The notes below the pieces were generated by a model. It ran no database searches. It was not told the origin of the DNA and saw nothing but the letters and a program-made list of their open reading frames with translations. This document shows, piece by piece, positions 8,462-17,795 of a stretch of DNA of 64,000 nucleotides (position 1 is its first letter; every line of letters begins with the position of its first letter). This DNA is from Streptomyces graminofaciens (lineage in GTDB: Bacteria; Actinomycetota; Actinomycetes; Streptomycetales; Streptomycetaceae), in the NCBI RefSeq assembly GCF_030294945.1, contig NZ_AP018448.1, positions 9,148,501 through 9,212,500 of the forward strand, written 5' to 3'. The position numbers were made by a program, and so were the translations under genes.

Positions 8462-10336
8462 GTGCCTCTTCTTCGCATGTCCGCACGCGCACTGTTCGAT
8501 CAGTGCAGTGACGGAGCCCTCTCTGAGCGGCTCGCCCAGAAGTACCGCTCCGTGCTCTTCCAGAACCCGTCGCCCAGTGAACGCCGCTCGTGGGAGAACA
8601 GTATCCCGGCCCTGGCAGAGGTTCTGTGCGATGCAGGGCTTGATGACATCGAGGTGCTGATAGAGCACCGATTACCCCTCACCAGCCTTCGCGCAGACAT
8701 TATCCTTGCTGGCTCCCACCCCGCGACGGGCAGACCGTCCTACGTCATCGTCGAACTCAAGCAGTGGAGCGAAGCGCGCCTCGTTCCTGGCACTGACAAT
8801 TTATGTCTAGTAGCGAGAATGGGCAATCGACCGGCTCTACATCCCGTGGCCCAGGTGCGCCGCTACTGCGACTACCTGCAGGATTTCACCAATGTGCTGA
8901 GCGATCAGGAGGGCGCCGTCGCGGGCGTGGCCTATCTGCACTACGCAGCCGATCAAGATGTCAGTGAACTGTTAAGATTACCCGACGCAAAGGCGCAACT
9001 CTTCACGGATGCATCCCGCGGAGAACTTATTAAGTATCTACAGACCCGCCTTTCTGCCCTGGATGGTTCGGTAGAGGGTGATTATCTCCTAGATAGCCCC
9101 CGTGCTCCCGGCCGTCAACTAATGCGTGCCGCTGCTGCCGAGATAATCGACGGCGGTGAGTTCCTCCTGATGGATGAGCAAGAGGTAGCAGCGCGTTTGG
9201 TGAAGCGGGCGGCGGATCTGTCGCGACAGTCGGACCAAAAGGAAGTCATAGTGATATCCGGGGGTCCTGGTTCGGGTAAGAGCATTATTGCGCTGCACCT
9301 GATGGGACACCTCGGGAGGAACGGGCGAAGCGTTGTCCACGCCACCGGGTCCAAGTCCTTCACTACCACTCTTCGGCATGTCGTCGGCACTAAGAACGGC
9401 CGAATTCCAAAGCTCTTCCGTTATTTCTTCGACTTCACAAGTGCTGAACGAAACGGGCTGGACGTCTTGATCTGTGATGAAGCCCACCGTATTCGCCAGC
9501 GGTCGTCGAGGCAGGGCGCGCACGCCGGGCATCAGAGCGGTCGAAGCCAAGTGGAGGAACTCATCGACGCAGCCAGGGTCCCCGTCTTCCTGATCGACGA
9601 GCATCAGGTCGTGAGGCCCGGGGAGATGGGAAGTGTCGAGACCATCGACGAGGCTGCTCACGCGCGCGGGTGCATTGTTCGCCATGTCGATCTCAACAGC
9701 CAGTTCCGGTGCGGCGGGAGCCGTGCCTACGAACATTGGGTCCTCCGTCTCCTCGGCCTTGAGCCCGGTGGTCCGATTCAGTGGCAGCCCGAGGAAGATT
9801 TCGAGTTACTCGTCGCCGAATCGCCCCAAGGGATGGAGAGCTACCTACGTGGCCAGCAGGAAGCCGGCTACACCTCTCGCATGACGGCAGGATTCTGCTG
9901 GCAGTGGAGCGATCCGTGGATTGACGGCAGCCTCGTCGACGACGTGGTTATTGGGGAATGGCGCAGGCCCTGGAACCTTAGAAGTGAGCAACCAGTCGGA
10001 GGGGCACCCGTTTCTTCGCTGTGGGCCACTGATCCGTCAGGCTTCGGGCAGATCGGGTGCATTTACACGGCCCAAGGATTCGAGTACGCCTGGAACGGAA
10101 TGATCTTCGGTCCCGACCTGGTGTGGCGCGGGAATGAGTGGCGTGCTGCTCCTAGAGAGAGCAAGGACCACGCCGTGAAAAAGGCGGAGCCAGAAGCCTT
10201 CGGACGCCTTATTCGAAATACCTACAAAGTGCTACTCACGCGGGGGATGGTCGGTACCGTACTCTACTCAACCGATCCCGAGACTCAGGCCATGCTGGCT
10301 AGCCTGGTCCCGACTGGGATAAAGCAGGGCCCATGA
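8462..10336 (+). CDS. Nuclease-helicase: PD-(D/E)XK-like N-terminus plus DUF2075 (Schlafen group 3-like) ATPase, 624 aa
   Basis: The start is GTG 8462, with GGAG seven bases upstream. Residues 70-105 read LRADIILAG...YVIVELKQW, the D...ExK core of a restriction-nuclease fold. A Walker A GGPGSGKS follows near residue 267, then LICDEAHRIRQRS (Walker B/DEAH) near 338, VFLIDEHQVVRPGE, LNSQFRCGGS and a C-terminal LLTRGMVGTVLYS arginine-finger motif. This is the DUF2075 layout, an SF1-like motor related to Schlafen proteins. Five TTA codons (71, 114, 171, 173, 449) make translation dependent on the bldA tRNA if this is Streptomyces, and together with lower local GC they suggest transfer. It is likely a defence effector working with the DUF3883 protein upstream. 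Confidence 0.78.
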   Translation: MPLLRMSARALFDQCSDGALSERLAQKYRSVLFQNPSPSERRSWENSIPALAEVLCDAGLDDIEVLIEHRLPLTSLRADIILAGSHPATGRPSYVIVELKQWSEARLVPGTDNLCLVARMGNRPALHPVAQVRRYCDYLQDFTNVLSDQEGAVAGVAYLHYAADQDVSELLRLPDAKAQLFTDASRGELIKYLQTRLSALDGSVEGDYLLDSPRAPGRQLMRAAAAEIIDGGEFLLMDEQEVAARLVKRAADLSRQSDQKEVIVISGGPGSGKSIIALHLMGHLGRNGRSVVHATGSKSFTTTLRHVVGTKNGRIPKLFRYFFDFTSAERNGLDVLICDEAHRIRQRSSRQGAHAGHQSGRSQVEELIDAARVPVFLIDEHQVVRPGEMGSVETIDEAAHARGCIVRHVDLNSQFRCGGSRAYEHWVLRLLGLEPGGPIQWQPEEDFELLVAESPQGMESYLRGQQEAGYTSRMTAGFCWQWSDPWIDGSLVDDVVIGEWRRPWNLRSEQPVGGAPVSSLWATDPSGFGQIGCIYTAQGFEYAWNGMIFGPDLVWRGNEWRAAPRESKDHAVKKAEPEAFGRLIRNTYKVLLTRGMVGTVLYSTDPETQAMLASLVPTGIKQGP

Positions 10337-11165
10337 GTGGGTGACCTTCGCCTTCCACTTGGTTCGCCGGTGCCCCCAAGGAGCCGAGCGAGGCCTACCT
10401 GCGCATAGTCCCGGCACGCGGCAAGCGCGAGTTGGCGGTCGGCTTCGGCGGAGGCCGTGACGAAGTCCTTCGTGGTCGAGACGACCATGCGGTAATTACG
10501 GGGTTCCAAGGGCGGCTGCCTGCGCGGTGTGATGGGTGGGCGGTTTGAATCGCCGAGTACGCCGCGCTGCGGTTCGCTTGCAGCGCGCCGGTGGGGGTGC
10601 TCAGGCGGGGTGCGTGGGGGTTCTGGCCGGGGGCGAGAATGGGCGGGTAGGGGTATTGGATTGTTGATCCTCGGCCATGAGGTCGTAGATGTCGAGGATC
10701 AGGGTCATGACTCGGTGGGTGCCGTGGGCGGTTTCGTCTTCCCGCTTTACGGTTGACAACTTCCCATGGCATAGCCGGCTTCGGGGCGGTCGAGTTTCGG
10801 CGCCGAGCAGTTCGGGACGGGTGTCGTTCCAGCGGAACGAGGGCAGTCGCCCAGGTCACGGGTGTAATCGGCCGTGTCAGGCGCGGTGTGGATGTGATAC
10901 GCGCCCCGCAGACCGCCGACCCGTGGGTCCGGCCGGTCATCGCCGTCCACACCCGACCCCCGTCACGCCCGCTTGCCGAAGACCTCCGCCGCCCCTGGGA
11001 GCTGCCCAGCCAGCCCGATGGGTTCCGCTTTCCCAAGCGTGACTGTGCGGTAGACACCTCGTTCGGGCGTGGGGCGGTCCCCGCCCCGACGAGGCCGCTG
11101 CCGGATCGAAGGAAGCTGAGCCGACCGGGTGCCGGGAAGCTGGGCCTTTCCGCCATCATCGGGGC
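10337..11165. other. 829-base region without a supported gene
   Basis: Frames here are short and lack clear protein character. On the minus strand a possible 35-residue frame at 10601-10708 reads MTLILDIYDLMAEDQQSNTP, extendable upstream to a TTG; and 10400-10509 reads RNYRMVVSTTKDFVTASAEA. Both could be debris of older genes. The end of the region leads straight into the ATG of the GmrSD-type gene with no evident ribosome-binding site, so that gene may be leaderless. Confidence 0.4.
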
Positions 11166-12839
11166 ATGCAAAAGCTTGAGGCGCATGAGATGCCCCTGCA
11201 CAAGGTGTTCAGCAGTGACTACGACTTTCAGATCCCCGACTACCAGCGCCCCTACGCGTGGCAGGAGGAGCAGGCGCTTCAACTGCTGACAGACCTGCAG
11301 GAAGCCCTGGACCGAGCGACGGACGAACCGTACTTCCTCGGATCTGTCGTGCTCGTCAAGAACGGAGGAGTTCCGAGGGCGGACGTCATCGACGGCCAGC
11401 AGCGCCTCACGACCCTGACCATCCTCCTGTCGGTCCTGCGTGATCTCACCGAGGATCCGGAACTGCGCAGCGACCTCGACAGGCTGGTGATGGAGCCGGG
11501 CGCCAAGATCCGTGGGCTCGCGCCGAGACCGCGGCTCACCCTGCGGAGTCGCGACGCGGACTTCTTCGGGAAGTACGTGCAGACGAAAGACGCGGTAGGC
11601 ACTCTGCTGATGCTCAAGGAGGACGCCCTGCGCACCGATGCGCAGAAGGCCATCCTCCGCAACGCGGCAGTCCTGCATCGCAGCCTCTCGGCTTCGCCTG
11701 AGGAGGACCGGCTGAAGCTGGCTCAGATGCTCGCCGAGCGGACGTTTCTGGTCGTCGTCAGTACCCCCGACCTCGACAGCGCACATCGGATCTTCAGTGT
11801 CATGAACTCCCGGGGGCTGGACCTGTCCCCGACCGACATCTTCAAGTCACGCATAATCGGTGATCTCGGACCGGAGGCGTCCGACGAGTGCGCCACCGTC
11901 TGGGAGGACGCCGAGGAGATGCTCGGGCGCGACGACTTCGCCGAGCTCTTCCTCCACCTGCGGATGATCTTCGCCAAGAAGCGCGCTGAACAGGAGCTGC
12001 TCAAGGAATTCCCGGAGCAGGTGCTCAGCCACTACCTTCCCGGCAAGGCCGAGGTCTTCGTCCACGATGTCGTCCGGCCGTACGCCGACGCGTACGCCAG
12101 GATCCGGGAGGCACGTTACGAGTCCGCATCGGGCGCGGACGCGGTCAACGCCTGGTTCCGGAGGCTCCAGCAAGTCGACAACAACGACTGGCGGCCCGCC
12201 GCTCTCTGGGCGCTGCGCCACCACGAGCACGATCCGGCCTGGCTCGACGCGTTCATGCGGGCGCTGGAGCGGCTGTCGGCAAGTCTGTTCATCCGCCGCG
12301 AATACACCACTCCTCGGGTCAGACGCTATGCCGAACTGCTCCGGCAACTCGATGAAGGACAGGGTCTCGATTCCCCCGCACTCGAGCTGACGGACGACGA
12401 GAAGGCGGGCACCCGCGCCAGGCTCGACGGCGATCTCTATCTCGTCGGCAAGATCCGCAAGTACGTGCTCCTTCGGCTCGATGAGTTGCTGGCGCGTGGG
12501 CAGGGGGTGACCTACAACCATGGGCTCATCACCGTCGAGCATGTTCTGCCGCAGAACCCAAGTTCCGGGTCGCGGTGGACCGCCTTGTTCGACGAGGAGC
12601 AGCGCGCCCGGTGGACGCATCGCCTGGGCAACCTGGTCCTGCTGAACCGTGCGAAGAACTCGGCCGCCCAGAACTACGACTTTGCCGAGAAGAAGGTCAA
12701 GTACTTCACCGGCCGCGGGGGCGTGGTCCCCTTCGCGCTGACGAGCCAGGTGCTGCAGCATGCCGAGTGGACCCCCGGGCTGCTGGGGACGAGGCAGGAC
12801 GAACTGGTCGGCGTGCTCGCTGAGGAGTGGCGTCTGTAG
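11166..12839 (+). CDS. Single-chain GmrSD-type (DUF262-DUF1524) type IV restriction enzyme, 557 aa
   Basis: Type IV enzymes of this family cut DNA carrying modified cytosine (glucosylated hydroxymethylcytosine in the founding GmrSD), using the DUF262 domain as an NTP-hydrolysing, ParB-like part and the DUF1524 domain as an HNH nuclease. Visible here are QRPYAW (about residue 27), FLGSVVL and DGQQRLTTL (about 76) of DUF262, and TVEHVLPQNP (about 456) then HRLGNLVLLNRAKNSAAQNY of the HNH part, with the catalytic histidine present. The length fits the fused GmrSD/BrxU form. It stands alone on its strand between two spacers; substrate preference cannot be read from sequence. Confidence 0.88.
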   Translation: MQKLEAHEMPLHKVFSSDYDFQIPDYQRPYAWQEEQALQLLTDLQEALDRATDEPYFLGSVVLVKNGGVPRADVIDGQQRLTTLTILLSVLRDLTEDPELRSDLDRLVMEPGAKIRGLAPRPRLTLRSRDADFFGKYVQTKDAVGTLLMLKEDALRTDAQKAILRNAAVLHRSLSASPEEDRLKLAQMLAERTFLVVVSTPDLDSAHRIFSVMNSRGLDLSPTDIFKSRIIGDLGPEASDECATVWEDAEEMLGRDDFAELFLHLRMIFAKKRAEQELLKEFPEQVLSHYLPGKAEVFVHDVVRPYADAYARIREARYESASGADAVNAWFRRLQQVDNNDWRPAALWALRHHEHDPAWLDAFMRALERLSASLFIRREYTTPRVRRYAELLRQLDEGQGLDSPALELTDDEKAGTRARLDGDLYLVGKIRKYVLLRLDELLARGQGVTYNHGLITVEHVLPQNPSSGSRWTALFDEEQRARWTHRLGNLVLLNRAKNSAAQNYDFAEKKVKYFTGRGGVVPFALTSQVLQHAEWTPGLLGTRQDELVGVLAEEWRL

Positions 12840-13066
12840 GCGCGGGGCCGGAGACTTCGCGTTCCCCTGCTTGCCGCTCCCAGTAATTTCCAAACAATTC
12901 CAATGACTTCCATTCTTGTGGGTGTCTGGGCTATGGTCATCCCCAGCTCGCGCCCCACACGTCACGCCGACGCTTCTGTGCGGCCCGTGACCATCACGCT
13001 GCGCTGCCTCCGTACGTCTGTCCGACCGCTGGCTCCGCAGCCGTCGCTTCCACGGGAGTTCACGCC

Positions 13067-15493
13067 ATGCCCGAATCCGCCGATTCCGCTCTGGACCCCT
13101 CCGCCGCACAGCAGTCCGCCGGGCAGCCGGCGGCCCCCGGCCCCCTCGCTCTCCTCATCGCCGAACGGCTCGCCGCTTCGGATCTCGACGAGGACGCCAA
13201 GGCCGTCCTGCTCACCGCCTTCCAGGACGACGGACCGGTTCGCGGACGGATGCCGGGCGCCTATCTGCAGTCCGTCACAGTCAGCGGATTCCGCGGCATC
13301 GGCCGGACCGCACGCCTCCCGCTCACCCCCGGCCCGGGGCTCACGCTGGTCACCGGCCGCAACGGCTCCGGCAAGTCGAGCTTCGCGGAAGCCACCGAGA
13401 TCGCGCTGACCGGCGACAACGCCCGCTGGCGCGGCCGCAGTGACATCTGGCGCAGAAGCTGGCGCAACCTTCACCACGGCCAGGAGCCGCAGATCGCCGT
13501 GGAGTTGCGCATCGACGGCGACCCGGAGTCCGCCACTGTGCTGCGCACCTGGCACGGAGACGACGTCGCCGACTCCGCCGCCGAACTCGACCGGCCCGGC
13601 CACGACCCCGTTCCCCTCCCGGACCTCGGCTGGCAGGAGGACTTGGCGACCTACCGTCCCTTCCTGTCGTACTCCGAACTCGGCCAGGTCATCGGCGGCA
13701 GGCCCAGCGAGATGTACGACGCCGTCGCCTCCATCCTCGGCCTGGAGCAGCTCGCCGCCGCAGACAAGCGGCTGCGCGACCTGGCCCGCGAGTACGACGC
13801 GCCCGCGAAGGAGGCCAAGGCCGAACTTCCCGCCCTGCTCGCCCTGCTGGAGAACACCGACGACCCGCGCGCCCGGGCCGCCCGTTCGGCACTCGACGGA
13901 CGGCGCCCGGACCTCGCGCAGGCGGCCGAACTGGCCGCCGGGACGGGTGCGGCCGACGAGTCACTCCTGTTCGATCTGCGCCGCCGCTCCACCCTGACCG
14001 GACCCGACACCGAGGCAGTGGCCACGGCTGTGGCCCGGCTGCGCGAGACGATCGCCGCTGCCGAGGACCTGCGGGGCACCTCCGCAGAGGACGCGCTGCA
14101 ACGCGCCGAACTTCTCGCTCGCGCCCTCGCCCACCACCGCGCCCACCCCGACCTCGGTACCTGTCCCGTGTGCGGCGGCGCGGCACGGCTGGACGAGGAC
14201 TGGGCGCTGGAGGCGGCCGAACAGGAACGCCTCCTGCGCGCCGAGGCCGAGCAGGCCCTCACCGCACGCCGGGAACTTCACTCGGCCGGCCAGGCCGTCC
14301 GTGATCTCGCCGTGCCGCCTCCGGGCTGGCTGCCGCCCGAGATCGCCGCCGCCTGGGACGACTGGCTGCGGTGCCGTACCGTCTCCGACCCGGCCGCACT
14401 GGCGTCCGTCGCGGAGAACGCCGCACGCACCGCGGCCGACGCCGCGCGTGTCACCCGTCAGGAGGCCTCAGCGCGCCTCGCCGACCAGGACGACGCCTGG
14501 CGCGACGCCGCACGGGCGCTCGCGGCCTGGCTCGACAAGGCACACGCCGCCGAGCGGGCGATCCCGCGCCTGGCCCGCGTCAAGGCTGCCCAGAAATGGC
14601 TCAAGGCCGCCCACGACGAGATCCGCGCCGAGCGGATGCGGCCCATCGCCGAGGACGCCCAGCGCATCTGGTCCAACCTGCGCCAGCAGAGCAACGTCGC
14701 CCTCGGCCCGGTCCGCCTGGGCGGCTCCGGAACCCAGCGCAAGGTCGCCCTCGACGTGACCGTCGATGACATCGACGCCCCCGCACTCGGCGTGATGAGC
14801 CAGGGTGAACTGCACTCCCTCGCGCTCTCCCTCTTCCTTCCGCGCACCTTCCTGCCGGAGAACCCCTTCCGGTTCCTGGTCATCGACGACCCGGTGCAGT
14901 CCATGGACCCCGCCAAGGTGGACGGCCTCGCCCGCGTCCTCGCACTCCTCGCCGAACACCGCCAGGTCGTCGTGTTCACGCACGACACCCGCCTGCCACA
15001 GGCCCTGAAGTACCTGCGGCTGCCCGCCACCGTCCTCACCGTCGACCGCCGTGAGCACTCCGCCGTACGTGTCCGCTCCGGCGACGACCCCGTCAAGCAG
15101 GCCCTGTACGACGCGAAGGCGCTCGCCAAGACCCGCGACCTGCCCGGCGACGTCGTAGCGCGGGTTCTGCCCGGCCTTTGCCGCACCGCACTGGAGGCCG
15201 CCTTCCTCGAACCGGCCCGACGACGGCTCCTCGGCACGGGCCTGCCGCACGCCGAGATCGAGCAGCGCATTGCCAAGGCCCACAAGCTCACAGAACTGGC
15301 CTCCCTCGCCCTCTACGGGGAGACCGACCGGGTGGGCGAGACCATGACCGACCTCACCCGGGCCTACGGCCAGCAGGCCACCGACCACATCCGGTGGTGC
15401 AACAGGGGCTCCCACGAAGCCGTGCCCGTCGACGACGCGGAGGAGATCATCCGCCGCACCGCGGACCTCGCCAAGGCGGTGCGATCCCTGTGA
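13067..15493 (+). CDS. SMC/RecN-like AAA ATPase with zinc-hook-like motif, 808 aa
   Basis: Residues 65-115 read VTVSGFRGIG...VTGRNGSGKSSFAEA (Walker A). A long helical, alanine-rich middle contains CPVCGG near residue 366, placed like the Rad50 zinc hook. FLVIDDPVQSMDP near residue 605 is the Walker B/D-loop and VVFTHD follows. The last 150 residues are helical and end CNRGSHEA..., resembling HEPN-like tails of defence ATPases. The 3' end overlaps the next gene by four bases (GTGA), so the small partner is coupled. Such OLD/RecN-like ATPases paired with a small effector occur in abortive phage defence; a role in repair is the alternative. Confidence 0.75.
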   Translation: MPESADSALDPSAAQQSAGQPAAPGPLALLIAERLAASDLDEDAKAVLLTAFQDDGPVRGRMPGAYLQSVTVSGFRGIGRTARLPLTPGPGLTLVTGRNGSGKSSFAEATEIALTGDNARWRGRSDIWRRSWRNLHHGQEPQIAVELRIDGDPESATVLRTWHGDDVADSAAELDRPGHDPVPLPDLGWQEDLATYRPFLSYSELGQVIGGRPSEMYDAVASILGLEQLAAADKRLRDLAREYDAPAKEAKAELPALLALLENTDDPRARAARSALDGRRPDLAQAAELAAGTGAADESLLFDLRRRSTLTGPDTEAVATAVARLRETIAAAEDLRGTSAEDALQRAELLARALAHHRAHPDLGTCPVCGGAARLDEDWALEAAEQERLLRAEAEQALTARRELHSAGQAVRDLAVPPPGWLPPEIAAAWDDWLRCRTVSDPAALASVAENAARTAADAARVTRQEASARLADQDDAWRDAARALAAWLDKAHAAERAIPRLARVKAAQKWLKAAHDEIRAERMRPIAEDAQRIWSNLRQQSNVALGPVRLGGSGTQRKVALDVTVDDIDAPALGVMSQGELHSLALSLFLPRTFLPENPFRFLVIDDPVQSMDPAKVDGLARVLALLAEHRQVVVFTHDTRLPQALKYLRLPATVLTVDRREHSAVRVRSGDDPVKQALYDAKALAKTRDLPGDVVARVLPGLCRTALEAAFLEPARRRLLGTGLPHAEIEQRIAKAHKLTELASLALYGETDRVGETMTDLTRAYGQQATDHIRWCNRGSHEAVPVDDAEEIIRRTADLAKAVRSL

Positions 15494-15939
15494 CCACGAT
15501 CCGCCCGGCCACACCCGTACCGTCCGCACGCCCGCCCCGGCTCCCCGCAGCCCTCCCGCCCCCGCCGTCGTCCACCTCGACCCCCGAGGAACTGCTCGCG
15601 GGCGCGGACCGGTTGCTCGGCACGGCCACCGCCTCCACCACGGGCGTCTGGCCGCGCGCCGTGGCACTCCTGCTGCGCCACGCCCTCGAAGAGGCCCTGC
15701 GCCGCTACTGGCAGGCCCGCAAACCGCAGCTGGCCCGCTGCGCGCCGCACGCCCAGGCCCTGTGCCTGGAGTCCTACGCCGACCCCGACACGGCCCGCCG
15801 CTGGTCGGTGACCTGGGCCGGCCTGAGCCGGGCCTGCCACTACCACGGATACGAACTGGCCCCCACGCAGGTGGAGTTGTGTGCGTGGCGGGACGACGTC
15901 GAGCGGGTGATCGGAGCTTTGGCGCCCCGGACGCAGTGA
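15490..15939 (+). CDS. Small HEPN-like protein coupled to the SMC-like ATPase, 149 aa
   Basis: The start GTG 15490 overlaps the ATPase stop. After a proline-rich leader of 30 residues the protein is helical: LLRHALEEALRRYW, LARCAPHAQALCLESYAD, SVTWAGLSRACHYHGYELA. R114-x4-H119 in the last segment fits the RX4-6H motif of HEPN ribonucleases, and the short helical fold fits too. I infer that it could be an RNase effector held in check by the ATPase. It could equally be a non-catalytic subunit; the motif is short and could occur by chance. Confidence 0.55.
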   Translation: MTTIRPATPVPSARPPRLPAALPPPPSSTSTPEELLAGADRLLGTATASTTGVWPRAVALLLRHALEEALRRYWQARKPQLARCAPHAQALCLESYADPDTARRWSVTWAGLSRACHYHGYELAPTQVELCAWRDDVERVIGALAPRTQ

Positions 15940-16076
15940 CTGATCGCTGCCGGACCCCAGGTTCTCCGTACGGGGCGGGTGGCGGACGCCGGTAGGCGGG
16001 GGGCCGGTACGGAAGGGACGCCGGGGAGAGGGAGGCGTCCCCGGCTGCCCACCCCGACCACACTCGCCCTGTCGTC

Positions 16077-16086
16077 ATACGCGTAT
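16077..16086. promoter_or_regulatory. 10-base palindrome, possible operator of the toxin-antitoxin pair
   Basis: ATACGCGTAT is a perfect palindrome 12 bases before the antitoxin GTG and overlaps a likely -10 region. Ribbon-helix-helix antitoxins usually repress their own promoter through such sites. The role is inferred from position. Confidence 0.45.
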
Positions 16087-16098
16087 TACGATGCCTTC

Positions 16099-16428
16099 GT
16101 GGCAAAGACGCGCATCACCATCAGCTTGGAGCAGGACCAGGCCGAACGCATCAGGCAGCACGCGGAGCGGGCGGGCATGGACGTCTCGGCCTACCTGGTG
16201 CATGCCGCAACGCGCCAGATGGCCGAGAGTGATGCCATAGAGGAACAGTTCGCCGAGGTGGACGCACTCATCGCCCGCGCGGAACGGGCGGCGGACGGAC
16301 TGCCCGCCGAACCCGCCCCGGAACCGGCCGCGGAACTGACGGAGCAGGAACGCCGTGAGGTCGAGGAAGCCCTGGGCCTCGTCCACGGCCGGGATCAGCA
16401 GGGCCGCCGTCCGGGACACGCCGCGTGA
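16099..16428 (+). CDS. Ribbon-helix-helix antitoxin, 109 aa
   Basis: The sequence starts VAKTRITISLEQDQAERIRQ, a beta-strand followed by a helix typical of CopG/RHH antitoxins, with AGMDVSAYLVHAATRQMAE completing the fold by about residue 50. The acidic C-terminal half (residues 60-100, rich in E, A and P) would wrap around the toxin. I chose GTG 16099 because the fold begins there; the open frame reaches back to 15979. No clear ribosome-binding site is present, so the message may be nearly leaderless. It overlaps the toxin gene by four bases. Confidence 0.78.
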   Translation: MAKTRITISLEQDQAERIRQHAERAGMDVSAYLVHAATRQMAESDAIEEQFAEVDALIARAERAADGLPAEPAPEPAAELTEQERREVEEALGLVHGRDQQGRRPGHAA

Positions 16429-16910
16429 GCGCACGGGTGCCGGTCTACGACACGGGCATGCTCATCGCACTCGCGGACCGCAAGGCGAAGGCGGTTGCTC
16501 TCCACGAGGGACTGCGCGCGGTCCCGCACCGGGCGCTGGTGCTCGGACCGGTCCTCGCCCAGGTGTGGCGCCCCCAGCCGTCGCTGGTGCACGCCCTGTC
16601 CGGCGTCCTGAAGGACTGCACGGTCCCTCAGGCCCGTACGTCCGAGCCGCCCATGCGTGAGACGAAGGCGGGCCGTCCGGAGTGTCTGGCCTGCGCGACG
16701 GGCCCGGACCTCACGGACTGGCGGCGCATCGGCACCGCTCTGGGACAAGCAGCCCTTCCGGCGAAGAAGCGGCCGGACGCGGTGGATGCTTGGGTGGCCC
16801 TGGCAGCGGCCCGACACGGCAGCGCGGTCATCTTCACCACCGACCCGGGGGACATCTCGGCCTACCTGACGGTCCTCGCACCGACGGACGTGCACGTGGT
16901 CGCTGTCTGA
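16425..16910 (+). CDS. PIN-domain (VapC-like) toxin, 161 aa
   Basis: A PIN-fold ribonuclease partner of the upstream antitoxin. Acidic positions visible are D9 in VPVYDTGMLIAL, the KRPDAVDAWVALAAA helix (D116/D119 region) and TTDPGD near residue 137. The second position, normally a glutamate in a hydrophobic helix, reads VLAQVW, so one acid appears replaced. The loop with CLACATG is longer than in standard VapC. The GTG start overlaps the antitoxin stop (16425-16428). The pair probably stabilises the island; reduced activity is possible given the missing acid. Confidence 0.7.
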   Translation: MSARVPVYDTGMLIALADRKAKAVALHEGLRAVPHRALVLGPVLAQVWRPQPSLVHALSGVLKDCTVPQARTSEPPMRETKAGRPECLACATGPDLTDWRRIGTALGQAALPAKKRPDAVDAWVALAAARHGSAVIFTTDPGDISAYLTVLAPTDVHVVAV

Positions 16911-17039
16911 TGACCGAGAGTTACGCCCCGTCCCGTCCAGATGGCCGCGCAGGGCGGTGCACGAGCTTCGCCGTCGACAGGAGCGGTGCGCGGGGCTTGG
17001 CCCTGCGCAGGCTTACTCCGTGAGCGGGTGCCGAGGCGA

Positions 17040-17795
17040 TCAGCCAGCAACGGCAACGGCCGTCCAGTGCCACGGCCTCCCCCCGCGCCGACCGCTGAAC
17101 TCGCCGAGGGTCCTCCACCCGCTTCGCCATTTGCCACGGCCGTGGTACTTGGCACGGCAGGAGCAGGTACACAGAAAGCCCTGGGCGTTCTGGCAGGACG
17201 AGTTGCACCTTTCACGCGGGTTGTACTCACGGCCGATGAGGACGCTCGGGTACCTGCGGAGCAGCTCCCGACTTATGCGAGGGAAGTGAGCGCTGGCAAC
17301 CGTCCAACACTCCTCGCGGCCGTCCCACCGGAACGATCGATCGCTTCCGACCCAGCCGGAGAGTTTCCGTTCGTGCTCCCACATCGTGTGAGCCGGGAAC
17401 CAGACACTGAACCACCCTTTGGCGGGCAAGCCGATGGTCGGCAGGTGCTCACCCCGATAATTCGGCAGCCACTCAGGGGGCTTGAGGTACTCGGTCTTCT
17501 CCCGCAAGGCACGCCAGCGCCCTTTGTCCCCGCCCGTAATCCGCCGGCTACGTCGAGGCCCGGGCCCCCACTCGACCGACACAAGTGCGGCGAGCTGACC
17601 GGAGGCATAGCACGGGAAACGACTTATCGGCCTGTCATGGGCGACCACGCGCCCGTCCTGGTCGACCTCGATGGAGTTGCGGCACTTCAAACACGTGCGG
17701 TTGAACCCTCCGTCGCCCACAAGCACCCCCTTGGTTGCGCCGAGGGTCAGGCAGGCGAGTTCTCGGACTTCGGCGGTGCGCTGTGTGTCAGCCAT
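17040..17795 (-). CDS. Cysteine-rich protein of unknown function, 251 aa
   Basis: The ATG at 17795 lies inside the end of the EcsC-like gene (49-base overlap), so the two are probably made together. A CLKC pair (about residue 37) sits in RTCLKCRNSIEVDQDGR, which looks like half a zinc ribbon. A tight cluster, RCNSSCQNAQGFLCTCSC followed by AKYHG, lies near residue 205 and could bind a second metal. The middle is rich in tryptophan and charged residues (WLPNYRGEHLPTIGLPAKGW). I do not recognise the family. Pairing with an EcsC-like protein within a defence island makes it worth attention. Confidence 0.6.
   Translation of the reverse strand: MADTQRTAEVRELACLTLGATKGVLVGDGGFNRTCLKCRNSIEVDQDGRVVAHDRPISRFPCYASGQLAALVSVEWGPGPRRSRRITGGDKGRWRALREKTEYLKPPEWLPNYRGEHLPTIGLPAKGWFSVWFPAHTMWEHERKLSGWVGSDRSFRWDGREECWTVASAHFPRISRELLRRYPSVLIGREYNPRERCNSSCQNAQGFLCTCSCRAKYHGRGKWRSGWRTLGEFSGRRGGRPWHWTAVAVAG

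Noticed and set aside
10395..11786. 463-codon minus-strand frame running into the GmrSD-type gene
   Set aside because: Overlaps the well-supported plus-strand gene and becomes low-complexity proline/arginine sequence outside it.
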